DNA of 63,163 nt from Oceanobacillus bengalensis (GCF_003628445.1 NZ_RBZO01000007.1:76534-139696), one strand, 5' to 3'; positions 8,583 through 18,404 are shown, numbered from the stretch's first letter. Notes: generated by a model from the letters alone, not told the origin. Numbers and translations are program-made.

Positions 8583-9614
8583 CTAGTTGTAATATTCTTC
8601 TAAAGTAATGCCCTCTGACATGATTTCTTGTGCAGTTTTGTTCCCTACATAACGAAGATGCCATGGCTCATATTGATATTGTGTGATATCTTCTTTACCT
8701 TCAGGAAATCGAATGATAAAACCAAAGTCAGCTACATGTTCTTGAAGCCAAATTCCTTCATCTGTATCCCCAAAATCAGTATTTAAGTCAAAAGAAACAT
8801 CAGGGCTGGTTACATCCATTGTTAAACCGGATTGATGTTCACTTTCACCAGGTCTTGCACTAAAAATATTTGCTTCTTCTTCCCCGTGATTGCTTACATA
8901 ATTCGCGAAAAGAGACTTTTGCGTTTCATAGGAACGATACCCAGATTGGGCATATAACTCCAAACCGGCATCGTCAGCAGCAGCAAAGAGTTCCTCCAAT
9001 GCAGTAGCTGCAACTTGTCGCATCTGTTTTTTCGGGACATCATCCTCATAAGGGAAACGAACATTTGGGACAACTAAATCTTCTGGAATATAATTCTCTG
9101 GTAATGCTTGTTCTTTATTAATTAAAGCTAATTGATCGTAAGGGTTACTGATAACTGGAATCCCAGTATTTGTTGTTACTTCCTGGTCAGGAAGTAGTAG
9201 CCCTAAGCCGGCTTCAATTACATGATTATTCTCTATAAAGGACTCTAAAGCTTCCTTCGTTTCTGTATTATAAACACCAAGTGCCATTAAATTCTCATGC
9301 TGTAGCTGAAAGTCAGTAATAGCCCAGGTTGTCATTTCATCATAGATACCATTTACGTCTATCGTATAGCCGATTTCATTCAAAGATTTTTGTAATAGCT
9401 CTACTTGATCTCCTTGGTCTTTCTTCTGTAGTTCTACTTCAGGAGCTACGATGCTATCTTCTGTGTCAACTGGTTCCTCTTGTGTAGTGATCGTTGTTTC
9501 TTTTTCCGTATTTTTATCATCAGAGTCTTTGCCTAAATCTTCAAATGAACATGCTGATAGGAAAAATAGTATTAAAATGAAGCTTAAAATTAAAATAGAC
9601 TTCTGCTTTTTCAT
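8583..9614 (-). CDS. Lipoprotein with peptidoglycan-binding and M15B D,D-carboxypeptidase domains
   Basis: Signal peptide with lipobox FFLSAC (lipidated Cys22), then an acidic Thr-rich linker, a PG_binding_1 domain (about 67-126: VELLQKSLNEIGY, DGxYDEMTTWAITDFQ pattern) and a VanY/DacB-like zinc peptidase domain (about 180-335). The M15 zinc ligands are visible as His260 and Asp267 (SEHQSGLTMD) and His319, with catalytic Glu316 in EPWH; SGYRSYETQ is the substrate loop. It should sit on the outer face of the membrane and trim D-Ala from peptide stems. Single gene with its own terminator. Confidence 0.9.
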   Translation of the reverse strand: MKKQKSILILSFILILFFLSACSFEDLGKDSDDKNTEKETTITTQEEPVDTEDSIVAPEVELQKKDQGDQVELLQKSLNEIGYTIDVNGIYDEMTTWAITDFQLQHENLMALGVYNTETKEALESFIENNHVIEAGLGLLLPDQEVTTNTGIPVISNPYDQLALINKEQALPENYIPEDLVVPNVRFPYEDDVPKKQMRQVAATALEELFAAADDAGLELYAQSGYRSYETQKSLFANYVSNHGEEEANIFSARPGESEHQSGLTMDVTSPDVSFDLNTDFGDTDEGIWLQEHVADFGFIIRFPEGKEDITQYQYEPWHLRYVGNKTAQEIMSEGITLEEYYN

Positions 9615-9735
9615 GAGGTATTTCTCCTTTATTTTCTCTTAAACACTTGCTTTATTGTCTACCTATCTTCTCATAAATTTATGTTATTGAGCAACACAAT
9701 AATGTATACAAATTATTCCAATTTATCTCAAAATT

Positions 9736-9744
9736 TGGTATAAT
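9736..9744 (+). promoter_or_regulatory. Extended -10 promoter of the serine hydrolase gene
   Basis: TGGTATAAT is an extended -10 with a perfect TATAAT hexamer, 36 bp upstream of the ATG at 9780. No good -35 is visible, as is usual for extended -10 promoters. Confidence 0.55.
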
Positions 9745-9779
9745 AAAAGTGAAGTGAGTATGGGGAGGGAGAGATATAA

Positions 9780-10793
9780 ATGAAAGCGCAAATAGAATTG
9801 GGAATAGGGGATATTATAAAAACGTTAGATTTCTCGGGAGCGGTTTTGGTGAAAAGTGGGGGAGAAACCCTTTACGAATCAACAGGTGGCTATGCAAACC
9901 GTTCCGAGAAAAGAAATAATACATTACTTACTAGATTTGGAATTGCATCAGGATGTAAGCTGTTTACTGCTGTTGGTATTGCAATGTTAGTAGAAAGTGG
10001 AAAATTAACCTTTCAGACAAAGCTAAAAGATTGTCTAGATATCAACTTTCCAAATTTCGATGAAAAGATTACCATTCATCACTTACTGACACATAGCTCA
10101 GGAATAGCCGATTATTTTGATGAAGAGGTTATGGACGACTTTGAGGAGCTTTGGGAAGAACTGCCTATGTATAAAATGAATAATCTAAGTACATTTTTGC
10201 CATTGTTTCAGGACCAAACGATGATGTTTTCGCCAGGGGCAAGATTCCATTATAATAATGCGGGATATATTGTGTTAGGGCTAATCATTGAACAAGCAAC
10301 TGGTATGACATTTACAGATTATATAGAGACGCAAATCTTTAAGAAAATTGGAATGAATAGCTCAGGATATTTTTCGTTAGATCAGCTGCCAAAAAACACT
10401 GCTACCGGATATATCGATGGTCAAGATGGTTGGAAAACAAATGTATATTCCATTCCTATTAAAGGAGGAGCAGATGGTGGTGCATTTGTAACGGCACCTG
10501 ATATGATTACATTTTGGGAAGCTTTATTATCGTATCAGCTTTTAACTGAAGACACGACGACATTGTTACTTACACCTCACATTGAAAGTGATGAAGATGA
10601 ATATTATGGCTATGGAGTCTGGATTGATAGAAGGGGGGACGAAATTTTAAAATACCATATTATGGGTTACGACCCAGGGGTAAGTTTTCATTCGGCCTTT
10701 TACCCAGAAAGTGGTGTAAAACTTGTTATCCCCTCTAATAAAAGTGAAGGTGCGTATGATGTCATGTTAGAGATAGAAAAATATATTATGTAA
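9780..10793 (+). CDS. Beta-lactamase-family serine hydrolase (class C / PBP4*-like)
   Basis: A 337-residue protein with the SxxK nucleophile motif at Ser57-Lys60 (ASGCK), the Y-x-N motif at Tyr158-Asn160 (FHYNNAGYIVLG) and a HHLLTHSSGI segment shared by this family of D-aminopeptidases, esterases and PBP4* proteins. No signal peptide is evident, so the enzyme appears cytoplasmic. The third motif is GGADGGAF rather than the classical KTG/HxG. The ribosome binding site GGGAGGGAG precedes the ATG. The substrate cannot be inferred; nothing suggests beta-lactam resistance. Confidence 0.85.
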   Translation: MKAQIELGIGDIIKTLDFSGAVLVKSGGETLYESTGGYANRSEKRNNTLLTRFGIASGCKLFTAVGIAMLVESGKLTFQTKLKDCLDINFPNFDEKITIHHLLTHSSGIADYFDEEVMDDFEELWEELPMYKMNNLSTFLPLFQDQTMMFSPGARFHYNNAGYIVLGLIIEQATGMTFTDYIETQIFKKIGMNSSGYFSLDQLPKNTATGYIDGQDGWKTNVYSIPIKGGADGGAFVTAPDMITFWEALLSYQLLTEDTTTLLLTPHIESDEDEYYGYGVWIDRRGDEILKYHIMGYDPGVSFHSAFYPESGVKLVIPSNKSEGAYDVMLEIEKYIM

Positions 10794-10796
10794 AAA

Positions 10797-10845
10797 ATAC
10801 GCTAAGGTTAGACGATGGAAAAAGCTAACCTTGGCGTATCTTTTT
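10797..10845 (+). terminator. Intrinsic terminator
   Basis: A 15-bp stem (ATACGCTAAGGTTAG with its complement, one G-U pair) and a T run follow the serine hydrolase stop codon. Confidence 0.85.
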
Positions 10846-10989
10846 AGTCTAGCTCTAGTGGTCCAGCTATTGCTATGAAATAAGATTGCTCAAAACGAAT
10901 TCATTCTATGTGAACAATTATACAACTCTTATTTTAGTAACAAAGGGAAATTATGTTGTTCATTAAACGTGCCTTTTAACCAAAATCTT

Positions 10990-11475
10990 TTAATAACTTG
11001 AAGCTGTTTGCTTTGAGCATTCATACTTCATCCTCAAAAACTCAAAACGACTTCCATTTGTATCTTGCATGAAGGTCTTAACGGATTCAAAGCCTGCCTT
11101 TTTGTAGACCTTTATGGCTCTCTCGTTAAAAGTAGCAACTGAAAGCGTTATTTCCTTGGAGTTATAGTTTGATATTGCATAACTTAGTCCAGCTTTAAGA
11201 AAATCCAAACCCATACCCCTACCAGTTAATTCAGGTTTCATTCCCAAGCCAATATCAACGGATTTGCCTTCATTTGCAAAATAAAAAAATCCGATTTCTT
11301 CATTGCCCTTTTTGACGATATAATATTTATCTCCACGTTCTTGAGGGTTCAAAAGTTCAGCTAGATCGTCCTCATCAGCCGAAAAATTATAAAAAGAATA
11401 TTTCCCTTCATAGTGCCAGTTTGATGCAATATCTTCTGCTTGCTCTTGTGACATCTTATTGAAACTATACTCCAT
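10990..11475 (-). CDS. GNAT-family N-acetyltransferase
   Basis: A 161-residue single-domain GNAT protein. Motif A (acetyl-CoA pyrophosphate loop) is GMKPELTGRGMGLDFL, and motif B shows NERAIKVYKKAGFE, as in ribosomal-protein or small-molecule acetyltransferases. The substrate is not predictable. It stands alone, transcribed away from the upstream serine hydrolase, with no clear terminator of its own. Confidence 0.85.
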   Translation of the reverse strand: MEYSFNKMSQEQAEDIASNWHYEGKYSFYNFSADEDDLAELLNPQERGDKYYIVKKGNEEIGFFYFANEGKSVDIGLGMKPELTGRGMGLDFLKAGLSYAISNYNSKEITLSVATFNERAIKVYKKAGFESVKTFMQDTNGSRFEFLRMKYECSKQTASSY

Positions 11476-11633
11476 GATAACCCTCCAATCATATCTTTAA
11501 AACCCTCTGATCTTCCAAATGGGGTTCGATTATTGAATAGTTACAATCCAGGTTGGCAACGTAATTGTATCAAACTTTTTTATCATCCACGCGCTACTTG
11601 GGTGCAGTCCTTTCGTCGCTATACGGGAGCTTC

Positions 11634-11693
11634 CGCCTGAATGGGAGAACGAACGCCAGAATAAGAAACAGAACCCCCGAATAGGTGATTGAG
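11634..11693. repeat. Degenerate 20-bp tandem repeat, three units
   Basis: Units start at 11634, 11654 and 11674 and share the pattern CGCCxGAATxxGxxAxxGAA; the third is the most diverged. It lies in the 230-bp gap between pepT and the GNAT gene. No protein is encoded. Function unknown. Confidence 0.6.
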
Positions 11694-11705
11694 CAAGTTA
11701 AGTCA

Positions 11706-12935
11706 TTATTTTTCTTCAAATAGTTTACAAATCTCTACGATGACGTTTGTTGCTTTTTCCATATTATCAACGGAAATATATTCAAATTTCCCATGGAAGT
11801 TTTCTCCGCCTGTAAAGATGTTCGGTGTAGGCAGTCCCATATAAGAAAGTTGTGAACCATCTGTACCACCGCGGATTGGTTCAATAACTGGTTCAATATT
11901 CAAATTTTTCATTGCTTGGCTAGCGATGTCGATAATTTCTTTTACAGGTTTAATTTTCTCACCCATATTGTAATATTGATCGTTTAATTCTAGCTCTATA
12001 TTAGCTTCACCGTATGTTACCTTCATTTCGTTTACAAATTTTTGAACAGTGGTTTTACGTTCTTCAAATTTCTCTTTATCATGATCTCGAATAATATAGT
12101 AAACTTGTGTTTTCTCAACGTCACCATTAATGGAAATTAAGTGATAAAATCCTTCGTAACCTTCCGTATTTTCAGGAGCTTCCTGTTCTGGAAATTTGGC
12201 TACAAACGCTGTTGCTAATTTTCCAGAGTTAATCATCTTATTTTTCGCAGAGCCAGGATGGACACTACTTCCTTTAAATGTGACCTTTGCTGCAGCTGCA
12301 TTAAAGCTTTCATACTGTAATTCGCCAAGCGGGCCGCCATCAACGGTATACGCATAGTTAGCATTAAAACGTTTCACATCAAACTTATGTGGACCACGTC
12401 CGATTTCTTCATCTGGTGTAAATGCAACACGAATACGACCATGCTTGATTTCTGGATGCTGAATGAGGTAGTTCATTGCTGTCATGATTTCAGCAATTCC
12501 TGCTTTATTATCTGCTCCTAGAAGGGTTGTTCCATCTGTAGTAATTAAGGTATGACCTTTGTAACTAGGAAGTTCAGGGAATTCCTTTGCTGATAAGATG
12601 ATATTTAGTTTTTCATTTAACGTAATATCGTTCCCGTCGAAGTTTTCAACAATTTGTGGATTTACATTTTTTCCAGTGAAATCTGTTGCTGTATCAACAT
12701 GGGCCAAAAATCCAATTGTTGGTACATCCTTATCAGTGTTAGCTGGTAACGTTGCCATTAAATATCCGTTTTCATCTGCTTCTACATCTTCCATACCGAT
12801 TTCTTTTAACTCATCTATTAGTACATTAATTAAATTAAACTGCCCTGGAGTCGATGGCGTTGTATCCGAGTCTTCATTTGACTGTGTATCAATTTTTACA
12901 TAGGTTGTAAATCGTTTTATGATTTCATCTTTCAT
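11706..12935 (-). CDS. pepT: Peptidase T (tripeptidase)
   Basis: Cytoplasmic M20B zinc aminopeptidase releasing the N-terminal residue of tripeptides. The 409-residue length is typical. Zinc-binding and catalytic motifs are present in order: [10 protein letters not shown] (His, Asp), [11 protein letters not shown] (bridging Asp), [11 protein letters not shown] (Glu-Glu), [11 protein letters not shown] and a final [12 protein letters not shown] (His). The lid domain lies roughly at 210-320. It stands as a single gene and probably takes part in peptide nutrition. Confidence 0.96.
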   Translation of the reverse strand: MKDEIIKRFTTYVKIDTQSNEDSDTTPSTPGQFNLINVLIDELKEIGMEDVEADENGYLMATLPANTDKDVPTIGFLAHVDTATDFTGKNVNPQIVENFDGNDITLNEKLNIILSAKEFPELPSYKGHTLITTDGTTLLGADNKAGIAEIMTAMNYLIQHPEIKHGRIRVAFTPDEEIGRGPHKFDVKRFNANYAYTVDGGPLGELQYESFNAAAAKVTFKGSSVHPGSAKNKMINSGKLATAFVAKFPEQEAPENTEGYEGFYHLISINGDVEKTQVYYIIRDHDKEKFEERKTTVQKFVNEMKVTYGEANIELELNDQYYNMGEKIKPVKEIIDIASQAMKNLNIEPVIEPIRGGTDGSQLSYMGLPTPNIFTGGENFHGKFEYISVDNMEKATNVIVEICKLFEEK

Positions 12936-13206
12936 TGTGGTGTCGCTCCTTTAATGGTTTACCAATATTTTACCATATTTTGTTCTGAGAATGTACACAT
13001 GGAAAGGGGAAGATGCCACTAATAGGGCCAAGCGGCTGGGGATTTTTTTCTTTGTCTATTCCAAAATATCGATGCGTCACTTTTGCCGGACTTTTTGAGG
13101 ATTATCTATTAAGAAAAGACGTTAATTTATCTACAAATGTTTTAAAAACACAAGAAAAGGAATAGTACTCGTGTAAGCAACTATATTGGGAGGGAGAGAT
13201 TTTATA

Positions 13207-13626
13207 ATGAAAAAAGCATTATTTACAGCTCATGCGACAGCTAAAGGTGGACGAGGTGGCCATGTAAAATCAGATGATGGGTTACTTGATCTAGATTTAG
13301 TGATGCCAACGGAAAATACTGATAAAAAAGGAACAAATCCCGAGCAATTGTTTGCTGCAGCGTATTCGTCCTGTTTTGATGGAGCGCTGAATTCAGTAGC
13401 TTCAAATAAGAAAAAAGCGATTGATTCAACAACAACTGCTGATGTAAGCTTCTTGAAAGATTCAGATGGCGGAGGATTTAAAATTGCTGTCACGTTAAAT
13501 ATTGAAATTAAAGGTGTTAGCCCGGAGGAAGCTGAGGAATTATCCGAGGAAGCACATCAAGTTTGTCCTTATTCAAAAGCTACCCGAGGAAATATTGATG
13601 TTGAATTAAAACCAAAGGCCATTTAA
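13207..13626 (+). CDS. ohr: Organic hydroperoxide resistance protein (Ohr)
   Basis: Ohr/OsmC-family thiol peroxidase that reduces organic hydroperoxides. The 139-residue protein has both reactive cysteines in their family contexts: peroxidatic Cys in YSSCFDGALN and the resolving Cys in QVCPYSKATRGN. An upstream in-frame start at 13186 would place the GGGAGGGAG ribosome binding site inside the gene, so the ATG at 13207 is chosen. No OhrR regulator gene is next to it, and I could not see a clear OhrR operator. Confidence 0.95.
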   Translation: MKKALFTAHATAKGGRGGHVKSDDGLLDLDLVMPTENTDKKGTNPEQLFAAAYSSCFDGALNSVASNKKKAIDSTTTADVSFLKDSDGGGFKIAVTLNIEIKGVSPEEAEELSEEAHQVCPYSKATRGNIDVELKPKAI

Positions 13627-13708
13627 AAATAATTAGGATCTATTTAAAATGCAAAACAACTAATTAACAACGTTTAGGACACTAAAAAGGAACCAATAGG
13701 ATTATCGT

Positions 13709-13760
13709 AAGCATCCAATTACCCACCCGAATGTGTGGGATGATTGGATGCTTATTTTTC
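13709..13760 (+). terminator. Intrinsic terminator of ohr
   Basis: AAGCATCCAAT pairs with ATTGGATGCTT around an inner CCCAC/GTGGG stem, followed by ATTTTTCCTTTT. The rest of the 376-bp gap 13627-14002 shows no further gene or regulatory motif. Confidence 0.8.
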
Positions 13761-14002
13761 CTTTTCAGCGTGCTAGTAAGATGAATTCACATGTTCATGT
13801 TGGAGTATATTAGCCATACGTATCTGGTTATCTTGTAAACTATTTTCGTTTCGTTTATTTACCCTTTAACCTGATTTGCTGTGATATTTACATTCGCCGA
13901 AAATGGTCTGGCTAAGCCCCTGCTTTCAAAAAAGCCCCTAATATTAAAGGATTTCGTCATACAAATGTAGAATGATAAAAGAAGATAAAGGAGTGTTTTC
14001 TG

Positions 14003-14500
14003 ATGATTAGACAAGCTGTGCTTACTGATGCGGCTGCACTTGCTAACGTGATTCAACAAGTTGAAAGGGAAAGTCAATATATGTTGTACGAGGCAGGAGA
14101 AAGAGACGTATCTGCCGAAAAGCAATGCAATATGATTAAAGCTTTATCAGGGAAAGAAAATTCAGGTATTTTTGTGGCGCTTGAACAAGACATGCTCGTT
14201 GGTTACCTATTGGCAATTGGAGGAAATACAAATAAAAACAAACACAGTGCATATATCGTTATTGGTATTATGCAGGAATTTACGGGCAGGGGGATCGGAG
14301 CGGAGTTATTTAAAGAACTTGAAGCATGGGCAGAAGGGCATATTCATCGTCTAGAATTGACGGTTATTACAGATAATATCGCTGGCGTAAAACTGTATGA
14401 AAAGGCTGGATTTCAAGTGGAAGGGACTAAGAGAAATTCATTATATATGAATGGAAGATTTGTGGATGAATATTATATGAGTAAAATTTTGGAGGGATAG
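14003..14500 (+). CDS. GNAT-family N-acetyltransferase
   Basis: A 165-residue GNAT protein. Motif A is IMQEFTGRGIGAELFKEL; motif B is NIAGVKLYEKAGFQVEG, close to RimI/RimL- and phosphinothricin-acetyltransferase-like members. A TAAAGGAGTG site precedes the ATG. Its stop is 2 nt before the next start, so it forms an operon with the downstream sulfurtransferase. The substrate is unknown; the pairing with a sulfur enzyme could be chance. Confidence 0.87.
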   Translation: MIRQAVLTDAAALANVIQQVERESQYMLYEAGERDVSAEKQCNMIKALSGKENSGIFVALEQDMLVGYLLAIGGNTNKNKHSAYIVIGIMQEFTGRGIGAELFKELEAWAEGHIHRLELTVITDNIAGVKLYEKAGFQVEGTKRNSLYMNGRFVDEYYMSKILEG

Positions 14501-14502
14501 GA

Positions 14503-15345
14503 ATGTCTTATATTATGATGGTAGACCAGTTACAAGATAGATTAAAACATGACAAATCTAATCTCGTTCTTGTAGATGTAAGATTTGAACTCACAGACCC
14601 TGATGCAGGAAGAGAACGATATGCAGAAAGCCATATTCCAGGAGCTGTTTATTTAGATTTGAATAGAGATTTATCAGGGCTAGTTAGAAAACACGGTGGT
14701 AGCCATCCACTGCCAGATTTCGATGTGCTAGCAACTAAACTTGGTAAGGTTGGTATTGATAATGAAACGACGGTTGTTGTATATGATCAAGATAATGACA
14801 TGTTTTCGGCACGATTCTGGTGGCTTCTTCAGTATATGGGTCATGAAAGTGTTTATGTATTAGAAGGTGGTTACAATAAATGGATTGAAGAGGGGAATGA
14901 TGTAACGAGTGAATTTCCCGTTATTCAAGAAAAGGGATTTAAGCTAAAGCTAAGTGAGTATGAAATTGTAACGATGGAAGAAGTAAAAGCAAATATTACG
15001 GATAAAAAAGCTATTTTAATTGACTCGCGGGCAAGAGACCGATATTTAGGTATAAGTGAGCCCTTGTATCGTAAGGCAGGACATATTCCTGGAGCGGTTA
15101 ACTATTTCTGGAAAGATGTCTACACAAAAGAAGGCGGGTGGAAGAAGAAAGAAGATATTGAAAAGCATTTCACACCTCTTTTAAAGGATCATGAAATCAT
15201 TGTCTCCTGTGGTTCTGGTGTATCTGCGTGTCCGAATATTATTGCTTTAAAAATAGCGGGCTATAAGAATGTGAAACTATATCCAGGAAGTTTTAGTGAT
15301 TGGATATCTTATGAAAATAATGAGATAGAAGAAAGTAAGGAATAG
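14503..15345 (+). CDS. Sulfurtransferase, tandem rhodanese (3-mercaptopyruvate type)
   Basis: A 280-residue protein with two rhodanese domains (about 5-130 and 155-275). Only the second has an active-site cysteine, in the loop SCGSGVSACPN. The CG[SA]G loop resembles 3-mercaptopyruvate sulfurtransferases (SseA) rather than the CRKG loop of thiosulfate rhodanese, so sulfur transfer from mercaptopyruvate is more likely. The first domain has the usual inactive form with HIPGAVYLDL. The site GGAGGG overlaps the stop of the upstream gene, giving coupled translation. Confidence 0.9.
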   Translation: MSYIMMVDQLQDRLKHDKSNLVLVDVRFELTDPDAGRERYAESHIPGAVYLDLNRDLSGLVRKHGGSHPLPDFDVLATKLGKVGIDNETTVVVYDQDNDMFSARFWWLLQYMGHESVYVLEGGYNKWIEEGNDVTSEFPVIQEKGFKLKLSEYEIVTMEEVKANITDKKAILIDSRARDRYLGISEPLYRKAGHIPGAVNYFWKDVYTKEGGWKKKEDIEKHFTPLLKDHEIIVSCGSGVSACPNIIALKIAGYKNVKLYPGSFSDWISYENNEIEESKE

Positions 15346-15410
15346 AGGGTTATCTAAAGAGGTAGAAAGGACCTCCAAAACCATTCAGTTATGGGGATCC
15401 TTTTCTCACA

Positions 15411-17153
15411 TTACAATTTGAATGTCTTCAGTTCTTCTGTTAGTTGATCCGCAAGCGCTAAAAGCTGATCTGCACTATGTGAGACCTCTTCCATCGAACC
15501 TGCCGTCTGTTGTGCTGAAGCTGCAGCTTCTTCGACACCGGCTGCCGATTCTTCTGATACAGAGGCAATGTCCTCGATTGTTTGATTCATATTGTTACTG
15601 TTATCGGCAATGTTTTTTAAATTGGAGGATATAGTAGATATCTTTCCAACCATTGTTGTAACAGCGTGATTGATCGTTTCAAAGTTCTTACCAGTAGCTT
15701 CAATCTGATTCTTTCCTTCATGTACCTCATGATAACCAGTATTCAATGAAGAAACTACTTGTGTTGTTTCTGCTTGAATATTTGTTACTATCGTTCTGAT
15801 CTCTTCAACGGATGAGGCAACCTGGTCGGAAAGTTTTCTTACTTCATCCGCAACTACAGCAAATCCCTTCCCATGTTCTCCAGCCCTAGCAGCTTCAATA
15901 GCAGCATTTAGGGATAAGAGATTTGTTTGATCGGCAATTCCCTTAATTACAAGTACGAGTTTAGAGATTTCGGCAGACTGCTTATCCAGCTTTTGTACCT
16001 TATTAACAGCTTCAGAAACAATGGTGTCTATCCGTTTCATTTGATTCACGGATTCTTTCATTAAGGTAGTGCCATCTGTTGTCAATGCTAGTACCTCTTC
16101 TGAATTTAATACGATTTCCTTTCCATTCTGCTCTGATTGGAGTACAGTCTGTAAAAACGTATTCATATTTTCTGCTAAATCAGAGGCTCCGTTTGCTTGT
16201 GTCTCAGCTCCGGAAGACAGTTCTTCCATCGTACTTGCGATTTGCATGTTGCCTTCCCGAACTTCTTTTGATGAGTTGTTTAATGCACCGCTTCTTTCGG
16301 ATACAGATTTCGCAGCATCTGTAACCTTTTGTACAATGTTATGCATGTTTTCTTTCATTAGATTAATTGCTGCAGCTAATTGCCCAATCTCGTCCTTTCC
16401 GTTATATTTCATCGAATCCCCACTAAGATTTCCTCTTGAAACTTCTGAAGTTATCTTCACTAAGTTAGTTAGGCTTAACCTGATTTTTCGACTGATTAAA
16501 GCCATAAATAATGTACCAATAATAATTACGGAAAGATTAGAGAGTATTAAAATAATTGTACTGTTAGCCATGCTTGACGAAGTAGAGGCAACGGTTTTAA
16601 CTTGCTCTTCCTTTATCGTCTCTATTAGTTGAGTAGCCAGTTCACTTGTTTCTGTTCTTAAATTAGTTGAGTAATTTCTTTGGGATGTTGCATAAACAGT
16701 CCGGCCTTCTTCAACGGCTGGAACCATTTTTTCCAATAGTATGTCATCCATACTCTTATCGTTCGTTACAATTTGTTCTAAAATCGCCTTCTCTTTATCT
16801 GTGCTTAGTTTTGGTTCTAGATTGGCGAAATAGGTTTTAATTTCTTCTGAGTAAGTATGATAGGATTCAATAAAAACGGTCCTTTGCGTCAATAAATAAT
16901 CAGAAATCTGTACATCTTTTAATTGAATAAGAGAAATGACCTGATTCATATCGTTCACAAGATTGTTCTGCTCTTCTATTGACTCCATATCTTTTTGCAT
17001 ACTATGTAGTTGTAGAAAGACAATTGCACTTCCCATTAGGAAAAGAGTAATGGTGGTAAAAAAGGCAATTAAGTATTTATTGCTTATCCTTATATCTTTC
17101 CAATTGAAAGGTATATTTTTCTTGCCTTTTTTCTTTCTAGCTATCTTTTTCAT
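15411..17153 (-). CDS. Methyl-accepting chemotaxis protein
   Basis: A 580-residue transmembrane chemoreceptor. A basic N-terminus is followed by TM1 (about 27-48), a ~150-residue extracellular sensor predicted to be a four-helix bundle (no PAS or Cache motif seen), TM2 (about 197-220), a HAMP domain and the long signalling coiled coil. The hairpin tip that binds CheA/CheW is intact ([32 protein letters not shown]). The bundle sensor resembles 4HB_MCP domains binding amino acids or organic acids; the ligand is unknown. Monocistronic. Confidence 0.95.
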   Translation of the reverse strand: MKKIARKKKGKKNIPFNWKDIRISNKYLIAFFTTITLFLMGSAIVFLQLHSMQKDMESIEEQNNLVNDMNQVISLIQLKDVQISDYLLTQRTVFIESYHTYSEEIKTYFANLEPKLSTDKEKAILEQIVTNDKSMDDILLEKMVPAVEEGRTVYATSQRNYSTNLRTETSELATQLIETIKEEQVKTVASTSSSMANSTIILILSNLSVIIIGTLFMALISRKIRLSLTNLVKITSEVSRGNLSGDSMKYNGKDEIGQLAAAINLMKENMHNIVQKVTDAAKSVSERSGALNNSSKEVREGNMQIASTMEELSSGAETQANGASDLAENMNTFLQTVLQSEQNGKEIVLNSEEVLALTTDGTTLMKESVNQMKRIDTIVSEAVNKVQKLDKQSAEISKLVLVIKGIADQTNLLSLNAAIEAARAGEHGKGFAVVADEVRKLSDQVASSVEEIRTIVTNIQAETTQVVSSLNTGYHEVHEGKNQIEATGKNFETINHAVTTMVGKISTISSNLKNIADNSNNMNQTIEDIASVSEESAAGVEEAAASAQQTAGSMEEVSHSADQLLALADQLTEELKTFKL

Positions 17154-17371
17154 GATGACCTCCCCCTTTTGTTGGATAAATATTGCTAAATTTCTGTGTA
17201 ATTATACCTAATTTTACATTATTTTTTGTTTTTTACAAAGACTTTTGTAAAAAAACTATAAATATTCTTCTAATTTAGTAAAAAGTAAAACTTAGACGAC
17301 TTGAACGAATGTTAGTTATCTAGTAGAATAGCAAATTGTGTTTGTCTATAAATATAAGAAAGGTGTTTGAT

Positions 17372-17884
17372 ATGGTGTATTCGGCCTTCTTACAAGAAGA
17401 GAAAACGAAAGGTGAATTACAAGAGGAGCTTGACACCTTAGAGATCCAACTATTCCGTATGCAGAACAACATGAAAGAAATTGCAAAGGAATCAGAAATC
17501 GTTAGTATTGACCAAGTAAGAGATGATAATTGGGTTATTATTTATGCGAATAAAGATGATAATTCTCTTCAGTTAATGCTACATGATTGCAGAAAGCCTT
17601 ATCGTGGAAAATGGCATTCTGCAATTCAGGCGGAATTTAAAAATGATAATACATTGCACATTGCAGATATAAAAGGTGAAAAGAATCAAGGTTATGGATC
17701 AGTTTTAATCAGTCATTTAAAGGAAATGGCTGGAGAAGAGAATATTCAGTATATAACTGGTGATATCGCAAAAAGAGACGCCGATCATTTTGACAGATTG
17801 GAGTATTTCTATAAAAAGCATTATTTTAATGTGGAGATTGACCATGAGAAGAAGTGCGGAGGAATTATTTGGAATGAAGGTTAA
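17372..17884 (+). CDS. GNAT-like protein with N-terminal coiled coil
   Basis: A 170-residue protein I do not recognise by name. The first ~50 residues are a heptad-rich helix (KTKGELQEELDTLEIQL), after which a compact GNAT-like fold is suggested by IKGEKNQGYGSVLISHLK (acetyl-CoA loop) and DRLEYFYKKHYFNVEI. The start is ATG 17372, 9 nt after AGAAAGG; an upstream in-frame start at 17336 has no binding site. It probably oligomerises through the helix. No operon partner. Confidence 0.7.
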   Translation: MVYSAFLQEEKTKGELQEELDTLEIQLFRMQNNMKEIAKESEIVSIDQVRDDNWVIIYANKDDNSLQLMLHDCRKPYRGKWHSAIQAEFKNDNTLHIADIKGEKNQGYGSVLISHLKEMAGEENIQYITGDIAKRDADHFDRLEYFYKKHYFNVEIDHEKKCGGIIWNEG

Positions 17885-18081
17885 GTTTTTTGGGGCTTGA
17901 AAAAAGTGGTTTTATTAAGGTGAAATCGCTATCCTTCAACATTTTCCATTACAATTCAAATTAGTTCGAAGTTTATATCAAATCCGGAATTAATATTTAG
18001 TTATGCTTAGCCTTTATTTTTGGGTATTGACTCCTTGAACTTTTTAAAATAAAATAAAAATAATAAAAGGAGGTGGGTTTG

Positions 18082-18198
18082 ATGAATTTTACTGGTAGTG
18101 GCATGACGAAGATAAAAGCATATCTTGCTATTCGTTATGCAATTTTTGCGGCATTTTTTGTTAAAGGGATAAGTCTGTCCTTTTTTAGAACAATTTAG
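18082..18198 (+). CDS. 38-residue leader peptide of the ABC-F gene (candidate)
   Basis: The small ORF starts with a near-perfect AAAGGAGGTGGG site 4-5 nt before its ATG and ends in TAG. It encodes a basic then hydrophobic peptide (MNFTGSGMTKIKAYLAIRYA, then an FAAFF stretch). It lies upstream of an intrinsic terminator (18242-18276) and an ABC-F gene (18405), the arrangement of ribosome-mediated attenuators known for antibiotic-resistance ABC-F genes. Its codons 3-6 pair perfectly with bases just after its stop (18089-18097 with 18207-18215), so a translating or stalled ribosome would change the fold. Its role is inference. Confidence 0.65.
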   Translation: MNFTGSGMTKIKAYLAIRYAIFAAFFVKGISLSFFRTI

Positions 18199-18241
18199 CG
18201 CAAAAATACCAGTAAGAGACATCTACCTACGAACGGATTTT

Positions 18242-18276
18242 AGACGTTGGGAGACACGCTCTCCTGACGTCTTTTT
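18242..18276 (+). terminator. Leader terminator (candidate attenuator) of the ABC-F gene
   Basis: A continuous 13-bp stem (18242-18254 with 18260-18272, two G-U pairs, 5-nt loop CACGC) is followed by a T run. It lies 44 nt after the leader-peptide stop and 129 nt before the ABC-F start, so it must be read through for expression from an upstream promoter. Confidence 0.8.
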
Positions 18277-18404
18277 GGTATGTGAAAAAGTATGAAAATT
18301 CCGTACGTGCGTTAGTGCAACGAAGGCTGCCACTTAAAAGGCTTGGCTAAGCCTATGTTTTCTAATATTGGTAAAATGTCTCTTCTATAACGGAGGAAGA
18401 GAAA

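Noticed and set aside
11476-11705. CRISPR-like array
   Set aside because: The 20-bp units are directly adjacent without spacers and degenerate, so this is a tandem repeat, not a CRISPR; no cas genes are present.
15360-15410. Terminator between the sulfurtransferase and chemoreceptor genes
   Set aside because: An AAAGGA..TCC/GGGGATCCTTT inverted repeat is present but poorly matched, so I could not support it as a feature.
16069-16632. 187-residue frame antisense to the chemoreceptor gene
   Set aside because: Shadow of a clear MCP gene, Ser/Ile-rich complement translation, no start signals.
18007-18222. 71-residue minus-strand frame over the ABC-F leader peptide
   Set aside because: Lacks a ribosome binding site, whereas the plus-strand 38-codon ORF has an excellent one.
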